DNA from: Chara braunii
Lineage: Eukaryota > Streptophyta > Charophyceae > Charales > Characeae
NCBI GenBank assembly: GCA_003427395.1
Contig: BFEA01000237.1
Location: forward strand, 2,006,892-2,036,616
Length of the DNA: 29,725 bases
Direction of reading: 5' to 3'
The notes beneath the pieces are model-generated. The model was not told the origin of the DNA and searched no databases. It saw nothing but the letters and a program-made list of their open reading frames with translations. A program made the position numbers and the translations under genes. Position 1 is the first letter of the stretch, and the number at the start of each line of letters is the position of its first letter. This document shows, piece by piece, positions 1 to 8,705 of the stretch.

Positions 1-55
<55 letters not shown>
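1..55. repeat. (CA)n microsatellite
   Basis: Uninterrupted CA dinucleotides from the first base of the window. The array probably continues beyond the left edge. Confidence 0.97.
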
Positions 56-58
<3 letters not shown>

Positions 59-1180
59 CACCTTCACACGGCAGCAACTCCAACCAGCGAACGTGAAGAG
101 ACTGACTGCTGCAGCATTTTCGGTGGCCTGCTGCAAGGGTGTCACAGAAAGAGCATGCCCCTTGTGAGGGTATTTCGAGGAAATACTGACGAAACGCCAT
201 CCGCGGTCCGGTAAGGGCATAGCGGAAATGCTGACAGGGGCCTGCAGAAAACTTCAGAGGCCCCAGGGGCACGACAGGGTAAGTCGGCGTTCCGAGGGGC
301 ACGCGGCAAATTAATGGAAATTTCAGGGGCATCTCGAAAATTTTCCATATTTTTTAAGGCTTATTTTTTTAAGCCCAACCAAGATTTGCAATTTTGCCCG
401 CCCCTGAACTACCAAACTGTTGCGGGGGGTCAGGCCTGTGGTGTGCTTCTTCTTTTCTTTTTTTTTTCGTTTTCCTTTTACCTTACTGACACAGCCCCTT
501 CTATTCTGGGGGGCACCCGTCCGGTTACTTATCATCAGCAAGGATGACTACAAGAAAAAGGAGGTTCAGAAAGGGAGGAGAAGTACTAAGCAGTACTAAG
601 CAGTACTAAGCAGTGAAGGGGGGAGGGGGGGGGGGGCTGCAGCCCCTACACAGCCTGCCAGCCTTACTCCTCCTTTGTGGGTCTGTCAGGATTCAGGTTT
701 TGGCTGCTGCAGCCGGGAGACTCTCTATGGTACCCAGCCGCTGCAGCATACTCCTGTCGTACCTGGCCAAGATCCATGAAGAAAGAGGGGGCACCCCCCC
801 AGCACCTTTTTAAAAAGTCGTAATCCCTTTCCTCTCCCCACAAATCCCAATGCACCCCCCTGTCCCCTCCACCTTTCTTCTCCTTACCCTCCAACTATTT
901 CCGCATTAATCCACCCTTGATCCCCCTTCCCTTACTCCCTACTTACGGCAAATGCGCGTCTGCCAATGTGCACGGTAACTTTCCTCCTGTATCCTGATTT
1001 ATCTCCCCTAACTTCCTGCCTCCCTGCATTTCAGTGTTTCAGTGCACATTTCCATGCACATTTGTACGTTTCCCTATGGTATATGACCAATGTCCTTGTG
1101 TTCCTTATACCTCTTACCCTCCGTATTCCTCCCACGTCTCCCCGTCCCCCCTTTCGCCCCATCAGCACGTGATTGTAGGA
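56..1180. other. No gene seen; short 10-mer tandem repeat inside
   Basis: I see no recognisable gene. At 582-613 the 10-mer AGTACTAAGC repeats about three times. Homopolymer runs occur near 459-468 (T) and 616-636 (G). Open frames here are short, overlap on both strands and match no family I know. Confidence 0.6.
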
Positions 1181-1183
1181 AAC

Positions 1184-1312
1184 ATGGCTACGATCCGGAC
1201 GTCCGGACTGCCATCCAGACGGTCTAGATTCAGTCCGGGCTCCAGACGTCCGGTCTGGAAGGTCCGGATCTGCCAAATTTTGAGGAAAAGGAAAGGAAAA
1301 AAAAAACGGTCC
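1184..1312 (+). repeat. TCCGGA-rich dispersed repeat, copy A
   Basis: The copy starts with CATGGCTACGATCCGGACG, runs through a body dense in CCGG and TCCGGA palindromes, and ends in GGATCTGCCAAA followed by an A-rich tail. The same order (ATGGCTAC, ATCCGGA, CCGG-rich body, GCCAAA, A-run) appears in opposite orientation at 1600-1792 and twice near 20.6-20.9 kb. The A-rich end would suit a retroposed short element, but I see no tRNA-like promoter. Family unknown. Confidence 0.6.
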
Positions 1313-1319
1313 AGGACCC

Positions 1320-1599
1320 TTTCCCACTGAGGAGCCAAGCCCCCAAAATTGTTTGGGGGGTTTTTCAGGCCCGTTTACGGTTTTTTGGGGGGTCTGGACA
1401 TGCTCTCTCTCTATAATAATTTATTAGACACCACCAATTTTGTAATTATTAACAATTCATTACTTTTTATTAGTTTTTGAAGTCTTTTTTTAAGTTTTTC
1501 TATAGTTTTTGACTTTTAACTCAAGTTTGGTTAGGAATTCTGACATGACTCTGAGGCAAAAGTGGTTTGCGTTGTTATTCTGCATAACATACGTTTTTT
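1320..1599. other. AT-rich spacer between inverted repeat copies
   Basis: AT-rich sequence between two oppositely oriented TCCGGA repeat copies. No coding signal. Confidence 0.5.
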
Positions 1600-1792
1600 T
1601 CAGATTTTTTTTTTTTTTTAATGGTCCCTACATTTCCGGACCTGCTTACCGGTCCGGACCATCCGGAATCATGCATGTCCGGAGGCCCGGATGTGTCCGG
1701 AAGTCCAGACATCCGGATCCGACCGAACATGCGCCCGGTCCTCGGACGTGAGCTGTCTGGGTCTGGGTCCGGCGTAGCCATGGTAGGAACCT
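1600..1792 (-). repeat. TCCGGA-rich dispersed repeat, copy B (inverted)
   Basis: Read on the minus strand it starts with ACCATGGCTACGCCGGACC, has a body dense in TCCGGA, and ends in an A-run (the T-run at 1606-1619 on the plus strand). It lies tail-to-tail with the copy at 1184, so the two could also be arms of one fold-back structure. The body is diverged from the other copies. Confidence 0.55.
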
Positions 1793-2263
1793 CACCAAAC
1801 GAAAAGAAAAGAAAACTGGTTGACGATACACAACCCCCCTACCCCCTTCCCCCTTCCCCCTTCCCCCTCCTCCTTCCCTGGCCCCCTTCCCCCACTGTTG
1901 CGGAACTCCCCAAACTTCAACCCATGCCCGACAAAAGAAAGGAAACAAACCCCGCGCACATTCGAATATCATGACTTGCCAAAGTTCTGCCCGCCCCTCC
2001 TTCTGGCAGTTCCTGTCAGAATCCGCCTGGATGGCGATGCAAAGATCCTCCTTCACATACTCCGCTGTCTTTATCACTGCAAAAGCAGCACCCCCCCGAA
2101 CCTCCTCATTTCTTTAGCACCAGATTGACCACGACAAGGCTTCCCTGACTGTTGGCAACCATGGCTGTCACCATCCCCAACCTCAGTCCCTCACGTACCA
2201 ATGAACCCAGCGACACTCCGGCCAACCATGCCCACTCCCCATACTCCCTGTTGAGCAGAACAT
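1793..2263. other. No gene seen; pyrimidine-rich tract
   Basis: A C/T-rich stretch (about 1828-1900, CCCCCTTCC-like) and unassigned sequence. It may contain the decayed downstream part of the minus-strand LINE relic that starts above 2264, but nothing in it identifies this. Confidence 0.4.
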
Positions 2264-2843
2264 CTAGCAGGACGCTTCCTCACTCCGTCCCTGCCAGAAC
2301 CTCTGATGCCTAGGACAGTTCAGGAAGAGGTGTGGAATATCCTCCACTGCATAGCAAGCTTCTGGGTCGGTGTACTGACTCTTTGTTGACTGCCGTTTAG
2401 ACGTGGGAATCGCCATTTGCATTCTTAACCGTAACAGGCCCGCTTGCCTCTGCTCTGGGAGTGATGAGGGTTTGAAAAAAGTTCCCCCATGCCTTTTCAT
2501 CACACAAGTGTCCAATTCTCCTTTGGTGACCCAGCCCGTCTACCTCCACCTCCACACCACCTAGGAACGTATATCGGTGGCAACTGTGTGCGATAAAGCA
2601 CGTGGTTACCTGGTGAAATGAGCGAGCCACCTCGAGTCTCCACTGAGGAGGACTAATCTAGTTCTGAGGGTCAAAAGTAAGGTCCTGGGCTGGAGTGTCA
2701 ATTTGAAAAGGGCGGAGAGCTGCAGGACGGCTCAGTCCCTTACCCTCAAGCATAGCTGAGTATCGCTGTTCCTCCTGCAACAGCACCCCTTCATCCTGTC
2801 CGCCCTCCAGCAGTGGCCCCAGGGTGGACTGGCCATCAACCAT
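2264..2843 (-). pseudogene. Decayed LINE C-terminal region (zinc-binding RT domain relic)
   Basis: Minus-strand fragments in two frames (2843-2397, then 2515-2264) look like the end of a non-LTR retrotransposon polyprotein. The clearest part is in the last fragment: RQAGLLRLRMQM followed by VEDIPHLFLNCPRHQRFW. It resembles the C-terminal zinc-binding segment of LINE reverse transcriptases (E-D-x2-H-L-x3-C-P). The paired CxxC normally found just before it is lost. A stop lies at 2658 and a frameshift near 2500. No RT catalytic domain remains. Confidence 0.4.
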
Positions 2844-2849
2844 CCTTCA

Positions 2850-3161
2850 CTCCCGTTCTGAGTAGATGCTTCAGTCGATGGAGCCTATCCACGGCATGGG
2901 GTTAACTGGACGTGCAGGCTGCCTAGCTGGTCAGAACAGTGGTGGTTTAAGTCACCAGTCAGGGGACCCTGTTTGGTCAAACCGAAAATTTTCTGCTTGG
3001 TAGGCCCGCCTAGCCCGGAAGGTCAGGCGTCGAAAGTTAGAGTGGCTCTGATCGACATATGCATTTGGTTTGCTGCTAATTATTTTTTCAAAGGCAAAAG
3101 AGTCTTTTTCTGTGTTTCAAAGGCAATAGTGATAGAGAATGGATATATTTCGGGAAACACA
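2850..3161. other. No gene seen
   Basis: Unassigned sequence. GTGGTGGTTTAAG at 2940-2952 resembles the right end of the TTAA/ACCACCAG inverted-repeat family found elsewhere in the window, but no partner end was found. Confidence 0.4.
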
Positions 3162-3466
3162 TTAACGACCAGTACGTTTCCCAGGCATTTTTCCAAGGAC
3201 GCGGCATGTGCGCTGCCGTGTCGGGCGGGATGTACCGGGGCACCGTTTCACTGGACATCTACCCACGCAAAACGCGGCATGCATGCTGCCATGTCAGCCG
3301 GGATGTACCGGGGCGCCGTTTCGCTGGACATCCGCTCGACAAAACGGGCCTCGCATGCGACCCATTTTACCTGGGTGGATGTCCAGGGAAATGGCGCCCC
3401 CGCCTGACACGGCAGCATGCACGCCACATCTCTGAAAAATCGCTGGGAAACGTATGGGTGGTTTGA
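3162..3466. mobile_element. 305-bp TTAA-flanked inverted-repeat element (MITE-like)
   Basis: The left end is TTAA (3162-3165) plus CGACCAGTACGTTTCCCAG. The right end, reversed, is ACCACCCATACGTTTCCCAG, next to TTGA (3463-3466), a one-base change from TTAA. About 28 bp of terminal inverted repeat match at roughly 24 positions. Inside are two tandem units (3200-3279 and 3280-3353, both with GGATGTACCGGGGC) and a third, inverted unit (3363-3425), so the element can fold extensively. It has no transposase. TTAA targets are typical of piggyBac-type elements; membership is inferred. Confidence 0.65.
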
Positions 3467-4059
3467 TTGTAGACTAGAGACCTAATGATTTTTCATTTGA
3501 TTGGCCTGAGGGCCAGGTCCCACTGGTGCTGTGTTTGTGCTAAGAGAGTGTGAACTTGGCCATGTTCTCCCCCATATTCATGCTTTGTGATCACGATTAT
3601 AGCACGATTTGGCCTGGCCCTGACCCAACTGGCAGCGCTGGAATGCGACAAGCTCCCGAAACCTGTATCTTCTTATTTGAGGGTCAGATCCTGTGAAGGT
3701 CCAGAGGCATCCATACGAATGTCGTACGTATAGCCCACAGTTACACTGAGCAATGTGCACGGAAGTCTGGACTTCCATGTACAGAAGATTGCACAGCAAT
3801 GTGCACCAAAATCTGGACTTCCATGTACAGAAATGTGCTACCTGTCGGGCATGCTCACACTGGTACCTTGTCCATTACACTGAGAGGCCGGGCCTGGCAC
3901 GCTTTGAGCACCACCCATCAACTCATTTCTCTACCCACCTAATGTGAGCAGCTTACCAAATTATGGGTGGTACTATTTTGTGGGCACCTTCAAAGGTGCC
4001 AGTGAACCGAGTATGTCTTTCAGACTCTTTCCTCTAGATTCTTGAGACAGATTCGTGAT
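3467..4059. other. No gene seen; 46-bp tandem repeat
   Basis: Two tandem units of period 46 start at 3749 and 3795, each AGCAATGTGCAC followed by TCTGGACTTCCATGTACAGA. The rest is unassigned. Confidence 0.5.
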
Positions 4060-4076
4060 AAAAGCAATGTGTAGCA

Positions 4077-4173
4077 GTCCTTCGGGACATCCGTTAAAAT
4101 TGGAATGATGCAGAGAAGATTAGCATGGCCCCTGCGCAAAGATGACACACATAAATCGAGAAATGGTCCAAAA
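4077..4173 (+). pseudogene. U6 spliceosomal snRNA retrocopy
   Basis: A near full-length plant-type U6 sequence. It has the 5' hairpin GTCC-TTCG-GGAC (one pair shorter than usual), then AAAATTGGAA, AGAAGATTAGCATGGCCCCT and AAATCGAGAAATGGTCC. The catalytic ACAGAGA box reads GCAGAGA, and several other positions differ from plant U6. No plant snRNA upstream element or TATA box precedes it. The normal T-run terminator is replaced by an A/G-rich tail (4172-4202). A 14-bp direct repeat AAAAGCAATGTGTA flanks it (4060-4073 and 4203-4216). Together this indicates LINE-mediated retroposition rather than a working gene. Confidence 0.9.
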
Positions 4174-4202
4174 GAAAAAGAAAAAGAAAAAAAAAGAAAG
4201 AA

Positions 4203-4285
4203 AAAAGCAATGTGTACCATTGTGCGACAAAAGCAAAAGCAATGTGTACTATTGTGTAGTGCACTGTGCGACAAAAGCAATTTGT
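4203..4285. repeat. Short AAAAGCAATGTGTA-type repeats
   Basis: Several imperfect copies of AAAAGCAATGTGTAC-ATTGTG(CGAC) follow the U6 retrocopy. The first is also the 3' target duplication of that insertion, so the insertion landed at the edge of this small array. Confidence 0.6.
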
Positions 4286-4687
4286 ATTGGACTGTGTGAC
4301 TGACCTGCCTCCCAAAATGCAAATCTGTGTTGCATCCCGTCTTTTTTTTTTTTTTTTTTGCTCAAGAGGCCCCTCTCTCCCAACCTTGACATTCTCCCTA
4401 GCACACTCTGCACGACACTGAGGATCAATTCTGACATTCCAGTGGAGCTACTGGACAGTGGTCGCATACATCAGCACAGAGCAAGATGGCCCACCTAGCC
4501 CTGGCTGAAGGCCATCCCCCCTTTGTCCTGTCTGAAAACTTGGCGCCGTGTGATTCCCCACCCCATCAAACCCATGTTTCCCTACCTACCAACCCTGGCA
4601 AAGTTTGTGAGGAAAAAGTACTAATGAGTATGTCATGACTAGTTTACGCCCAATATATATGGATTTATACCTGTAGAGTAGCCAAAC
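4286..4687. other. No gene seen
   Basis: Unassigned sequence with a T-run at 4341-4359. It lies downstream of the minus-strand tRNA-Arg. The first T-run past the tRNA 3' end on that strand is only TTT; a longer T-run appears about 75 bp away. Confidence 0.5.
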
Positions 4688-4760
4688 CGATCCCGCTGGG
4701 GATCGAACCCAGAATCTCCGGTTCCGTAGACCGGCGCCTTATCCATTGGGCCACGGGACC
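4688..4760 (-). tRNA. trnR-ACG: tRNA-Arg (anticodon ACG)
   Basis: A 73-nt tRNA on the minus strand. The acceptor stem GGTCCCG/CGGGATC has one G-T pair; the D arm is GCC-CAATGGATAA-GGC; the anticodon stem CCGGT/ACCGG encloses loop CTACGGA (anticodon ACG, CGT codons). The T arm CTGGG-TTCGATC-CCCAG is perfect and the discriminator is G. Internal A box (TGGCCCAATGG) and B box (GGTTCGATCCC) are intact. There is no intron and no encoded CCA, as expected for a nuclear gene. The sequence is very close to plant cytosolic tRNA-Arg(ACG). Confidence 0.95.
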
Positions 4761-4986
4761 TGTGTGGTTGGGATTTTTGTCATTTCCTCAAAAAGAATGG
4801 ATTTTTGTGGTGGAGTTCTTGCCATTGTTCTCAGATATGCGTGCAATGTCCTCAGAAGCTCCGCAAATAATCTCTCTTGAGTCTTGATTCTTAGAGTTTT
4901 ATAGCCCCACTCAAACTTGAAATATTTCCACTCTCGCGCAGGTCCAACTCGGCTGCCGCAAGCCCGGAAATGTTTCCACTCTAGTA

Positions 4987-5050
4987 ACCCTCCTGCACAT
5001 TGAACCCAGAATCTTGGTATACAGTGGTTTATCCATTCGGTCACATGACC
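4987..5050 (-). pseudogene. tRNA-Arg-like relic 1 (possible SINE head)
   Basis: On the minus strand GGTCATGTGACCGAATGGATAA, split by one change in each stem, corresponds to the first 22 nt of the tRNA-Arg gene 230 bp away. AGATTCTGGGTTC matches its variable/T arm exactly. The anticodon arm is about 6 nt short and the 3' acceptor strand is degenerate. A-to-B box distance is 37 nt instead of 43-44. The same spacing appears in the relic at 5838-5890, suggesting a shared tRNA-derived ancestor. Confidence 0.6.
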
Positions 5051-5059
5051 AGTGACGGC

Positions 5060-5837
5060 AGAGTTGTGCTCCACCATCACTCGCAGAAATGGGCGTAATG
5101 GTTTTATAGTCCAAGGAACTTACAGCCATGCCACACTGGTGCTGGGTCCATGGTCCGAAAGCAAGCGTCTGGCCACAGAACTGGCTAGGTCCATGCTCCA
5201 CTTGGTAAAAACATGATATGATTTGGGCTTGGCCCTTAGGCTTGGTTCCGGGTGTGGCCCCACTTGCATCAGAATAGATGAGGTTCTCCCAAACTACTGC
5301 CTTCCCCTGGCATTCCCCTCAAGACAGCTATAATCTACGTTACCTGGGACGCCCGGCGGGTCAGGCCTGAGAGGGCAGCCAGGTGACTTGTGGGGGGGGT
5401 CTCCCGATCAAGTCAAACCAGGCATGTTAGAATCTGGGCTATTTTGTTCTATTCGTCTGTGGGGTGTTTCTCTGCCCAAATCTGGGCTCTGTTTGTATTT
5501 TTGAATAATTTTTGTGTGTTGTGGGTTGGGGTGGGAGATGGGGGATATAAATGAGTCTTTTTCAGTTTTTCAATAAGGAATCCTGAGGTGATCCTCATCC
5601 GAACTTGTTTACATTGCAAGTCTACACAACAGTTTTTGGTCCAGAGTTTTTTTAACTCGTGAATTTTAAATTTTTTGATTTTTTTTCGATTTTGCGCTGG
5701 GCTGGCTGGGACCTGGCCATGACCTTGCCCACCCAGGCATGCAGCTCAGGCGCCTGGAATAATAACCGTGTGTTATGTTTCGGGAAAGACAGTGGTATGT
5801 TCTCATCCGCAGCACGCAGTTTGGCTGGGAAGAGACT
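5060..5837. other. No gene seen
   Basis: Unassigned sequence. It contains a homopolymer-rich segment near 5640-5695 and no domain I recognise on either strand. Confidence 0.5.
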
Positions 5838-5890
5838 CTAGAACTTAGGGCTTTGAGAAAGAGTGGCTTATCCACTTGGACATAGAACAT
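5838..5890 (-). pseudogene. tRNA-like relic 2 (possible SINE head)
   Basis: The minus strand reads TGTCCAAGTGGATAAGCCACT (split here: A-box part TGTCCAAGTGG, then ATAAGCCACT) and then AAGTTCTAGAGTC, a degenerate B box, with A-to-B spacing of 37 nt. GGATAA-x-CCACT and the spacing match relic 1 at 4987-5050. No cloverleaf can be closed. The flanking bodies of the two relics do not obviously align, so the shared part is only the tRNA-like head. Confidence 0.4.
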
Positions 5891-6040
5891 CATCACCTGG
5901 TTTATGTTTCTCTCAGAGGCTTACAAATCCTCAGGTCACACTGTGATGGGGTTCACCCATGTGTGAGTGGGAATTTTGATTATCAATGCCTGAGGCCCCA
6001 CTGCTGCTAAGTTTGTGTTTCGAAAAATCTGAATCTGGGC

Positions 6041-6075
6041 TTAAACCACCAGTGCGTTTCCCAGTCATTTTCTCC
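6041..6075 (+). repeat. Solitary left end of a TTAA inverted-repeat element
   Basis: TTAAACCACCAGTGCGTTTC followed by CCAGTCATTTTC matches the left terminus of the 305-bp element at 3162 (CGACCAGTACGTTTCCCAGGCATTTTTCC). No inverted partner was found downstream, so this is a truncated copy. Confidence 0.5.
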
Positions 6076-7365
6076 TACGCGGCTGTTAACGTGCTGGGAC
6101 TTTTGGGGCACAGCCTACTGGAGCTAATGGCTGGCAGGGCCAGCCAACAGAGAAAACATGCTGGTTTGTTTTTCTTTGGTGCACAGGGTGTTTCTAGGCT
6201 CGGCAAGGGAAGGGTCCTAAGTACGGGCAGTTTAAGAAGTTGCCACGTTTGTTTGCGGCCAGGAGGCTGCGCCTTACCCCGTTGTGTTTTGTCGTATAGC
6301 GGGGCATTCCGTTTCTGCTCTCAAATGTCGATTGGGCCTTGGTGTAGCTGTTTTCTGGCTTAGAAGGGATGAAGAGATGGTGAGGAAGGGTGTGGTCGCC
6401 TGCAGTTTGGCGCCCGGTGGACCGAAAGGTCGTGGCACAGTTTGAAGGACGGGCGACTTAGGTTGGCGATGATGTCCAGGCTTTCCTGTTTGGGGGGAAG
6501 GTTGTACAAAATAGGCATCTGCCGGGGCCATTGAGGGGTTGTTTTATTTTTCTCTTTTCATTCTGTTAGTTTTCTTTTTTCCTTTTTGTTCTTGAGGAAT
6601 GACCAAGCCAAACTCCAATATTCTCAATGAATCTCAACACTGAATTTGTCCTGATCCATTCGGGCCTCATCCACCGCTAAAAGTGTTGTTGAATCTGCTT
6701 TGCCAACGCAGCAGGGCGACACCAGAGGAAAAGTCCACTCCCAGTGAATATAGGCTCAATTCTAGGAAGATGCATTCACTACCACCTCGATCTGAAGCAG
6801 TTGTTCCTTTTTTCCTTTCTTTCGCACCCCTCCCCCACATCTATGGATCATATACAAACAAAGACGAGCCATAGCAATGGAACAACTGGGCATCCCACTT
6901 CTTATTGATGCAAGTGGCACCCCAGTCTGATGAACCATGCTCTTTTTGAAGCATTACTTTCTATGAGTGCAGGTTCTGTGATTCATACAATGTCTGATGA
7001 ACAAGATATGTGCAAAATCGGAAAATTAGCTTCATTGTTGCCTTTTACTTATGCTATGATGCTAATGGGCAGCGTGTCTTTGATTGGAGTGAAGAAAGCC
7101 CATTAAAGCTGAAGCTGGATCAAAAACTCAATCGATTTTTTGCATAGAAAAAATATTGCATAACAAAATAATCTATAGCGTGCTTTGTCAACTTGCTCGG
7201 TTGATCAAAATTTCTGTTTTCGGGGTTTTATAAAGTAGACTAACAAAGACGACCCATAGCGATGAACATTGCACGCGGACGCGAAGTCGCCTCACACTCC
7301 ACGCTGCGCCCCGGCGCCCTCACAGTCTATTCATGGGTGTACCCACAGAGAGCTCAGAGCATGTT
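6076..7365. other. No gene seen
   Basis: About 1.3 kb without a recognisable gene. Open frames (for example 5986-6363) carry no domain I know. AAAGACGAGCCATAGC near 6860 and AAAGACGACCCATAGC near 7246 are similar, hinting at another diverged short repeat. Confidence 0.5.
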
Positions 7366-7810
7366 CACGTTAGCACTTTCCTGAATGTAGCTGACTGCAA
7401 TTACGGGTGGACTGGATGAATCTGACAGCGTATGCCCTGACCTTGACCAAAGCCGACATGAGGGGGTAGGGGCGTGTAGGGGGGAGGGGGGGGGTGCAGG
7501 GCGCTATGGCCCCCCTTCCATAGGTGAACATAGAAGATGAATTCGAACTCGGTTTTGCATTTCAATAGTTCATGGTATATTGAGTGAGGATATACTCACA
7601 CTAGCACCCTCCTTCGTGAATCTGACAGTGATTGCGGACTCAGTGGATATGACTGCAATAGCCTGTGTAAATTGGGAGAGAAAGTCCTAGTGTGAGTATG
7701 CCCTGAGCTTCAGCAAAGTTGGCATGGCGCAGGGGGAGGGGCTTGCGGGGGAGTTGCCCCTTCTCCCCAACAACTGAACACTAAGGTCTGTATTTTTTCA
7801 GAAGTTCATG
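7366..7810. repeat. Diverged tandem repeat, about 235-bp unit, two copies
   Basis: The copies start at about 7366 (CACGTTAGCAC) and 7599 (CACACTAGCAC). They share the order GAATCTGACAG, TATGCCCTGA, a G-rich block (7457-7497 and 7729-7751) and AGTTCATGG. They are clearly homologous but heavily diverged. Nature unknown. Confidence 0.5.
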
Positions 7811-7879
7811 GGTCAAACTCAGGCGTCTACCAGGTCGCCCCGCTGCATTTAGACAAAACAAACGCACAACCTGCACTGT

Positions 7880-8073
7880 CTGAAAATGTCTCGCGGCCTA
7901 GATAATTTGAATCGGCGGTTCATGGCCCAGCGCCGTAGATAAATTGAATCGGCTGCGGGCCATAGAGAACGTGAGCCTGTCTGAAAATGCGGGCCTGTCT
8001 GAAAATGGCTCATGTTCTCTAAGGCGATGAGTTTTCTTTTCAGCAAGGCTGGGGCCGTGTACTGGCGGTTTAA
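7880..8073. mobile_element. Mosaic relic with TTAA-element right end
   Basis: The right end GGCTGGGGCCGTGTACTGGC, GGT, then TTAA (8070-8073) matches the right termini of the elements at 14.8-14.9 kb and 16.0-16.2 kb. The internal ATTGAATCGGCTGCGGGCCA also has counterparts there. The left terminus is not found. CGGGCCTGTCTGAAAATG-like units repeat at about 7975 and 7989. Confidence 0.4.
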
Positions 8074-8130
8074 GAAAAAGGCAAGCCCTGTAGAGACCCA
8101 CCTTGGGTAAGAGAGGGGCTGGAGAGGACC

Positions 8131-8235
8131 ATCAGGGAAGACCAACACCGAAGGGGGGCATGCATAAAGTGTGGCGAATCGGGCCACATCAAGAGATGTC
8201 CCAAGGCCAAACAGGGAAACCAGGCGAGCCAGTAG
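8131..8235 (+). pseudogene. Gag zinc-knuckle relic
   Basis: Frame-1 translation of 8158-8202 gives ACIKCGESGHIKRCPKA, a canonical C-x2-C-x4-H-x4-C zinc knuckle (Cys codons at 8161, 8170 and 8197; His codon at 8185). This is the nucleic-acid-binding motif of LTR-retrotransposon nucleocapsid. The frame closes at a TAG at 8233-8235. No protease or RT follows, so only a gag fragment survives. It differs from the knuckle in the 24-29 kb element (CIYCDDPGHIIKFC), so it comes from another family. Confidence 0.65.
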
Positions 8236-8243
8236 AAGTAGTA

Positions 8244-8360
8244 TCTTCTACAGAGTCCGAAAAGGTAGGAGATAGTCTCAACCGGGCTAGATACTAGAAC
8301 TAGTAGTCTCTTCTACAGAGTCCGAAAAGGTAGGAGATAGTCTCAACCGGGCTAGATACT
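8244..8360. repeat. Perfect 52-bp direct repeat
   Basis: A 52-bp unit starting TCTTCTACAGAGTCCGAAAA and ending GGGCTAGATACT occurs at 8244-8295 and 8309-8360 without a mismatch, period 65. This indicates a recent duplication or an assembly artefact. Confidence 0.9.
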
Positions 8361-8576
8361 CCCTCAACCTCCCAGAGTAGGATGGCTTTGAGCAGGGATA
8401 CAAGTCTTGTCATCCCTCCCTAGGGTTTAGGAGTCTGGGTAGTACTCCCCACACAGAGTAGAGCTTGCAAGTAATATATCCTGGTGTGTGCTCCAATGGT
8501 CTGTTCGCTGGCATTATTCAGTGTCTCGTGTCCCAATGGTTCGGACTCCGGAGTGTTAAAATTTGAGAGAGAGAAA
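8361..8576. other. No gene seen
   Basis: Unassigned sequence left of the hammerhead-bearing repeat. It ends in a GA-rich then TA-rich stretch. Confidence 0.4.
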
Positions 8577-8655
8577 AATATATATATCGTCAAACAGAGC
8601 TGCCCGGTAAACCGTAGGCAGAGAGGGAGAAGAGGACAACAACGAGGGGCTGTCA

Positions 8656-8705
8656 CAAACTGTGTTGTCACCGACTCATCAGGAGGCTGAACCCTCAACA
8701 GTCTG
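8656..8705 (-). ncRNA. Type III hammerhead ribozyme, core-mutated
   Basis: Minus-strand order: stem III 5' strand CAGACTGT (8705-8698); T at the cleavage position (8697); stem I hairpin GAGG-GTTCAG-CCTC (8696-8683); core CTGATGA (8682-8676); stem II GTC-GGT-GAC (8675-8667); AAC where GAA is required (8666-8664); stem III 3' strand ACAGTTTG (8663-8656). Stem III pairs over 8 bp with one G-U. All three helices and the first core box sit in exact hammerhead register. The altered second core box should abolish cleavage. The homologous repeat at 9.1 kb still has GAAA and a longer stem II. Confidence 0.75.

Noticed and set aside
1-55. Possible telomeric end because the window begins in simple repeat
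   Set aside because: The repeat is CA, not a TTTAGGG-type telomere unit; no telomeric repeat occurs in the window.
1646-2077. 143-codon minus-strand frame
   Set aside because: Covers the TCCGGA repeat and a pyrimidine-rich tract; composition reflects the repeats, no domain.
3240-3345. Minus-strand GATGTCCAGCGAAACGG in the 305-bp element, reminiscent of a hammerhead
   Set aside because: CTGATGA is missing in all three internal units and stem II would have no loop. The similarity is limited to GAAAC.
6928-7030. CTGATGA at 6928 and 6991 on the plus strand
   Set aside because: No GAAA box at suitable distance with a closable stem II. Expected by chance in a window of this size.
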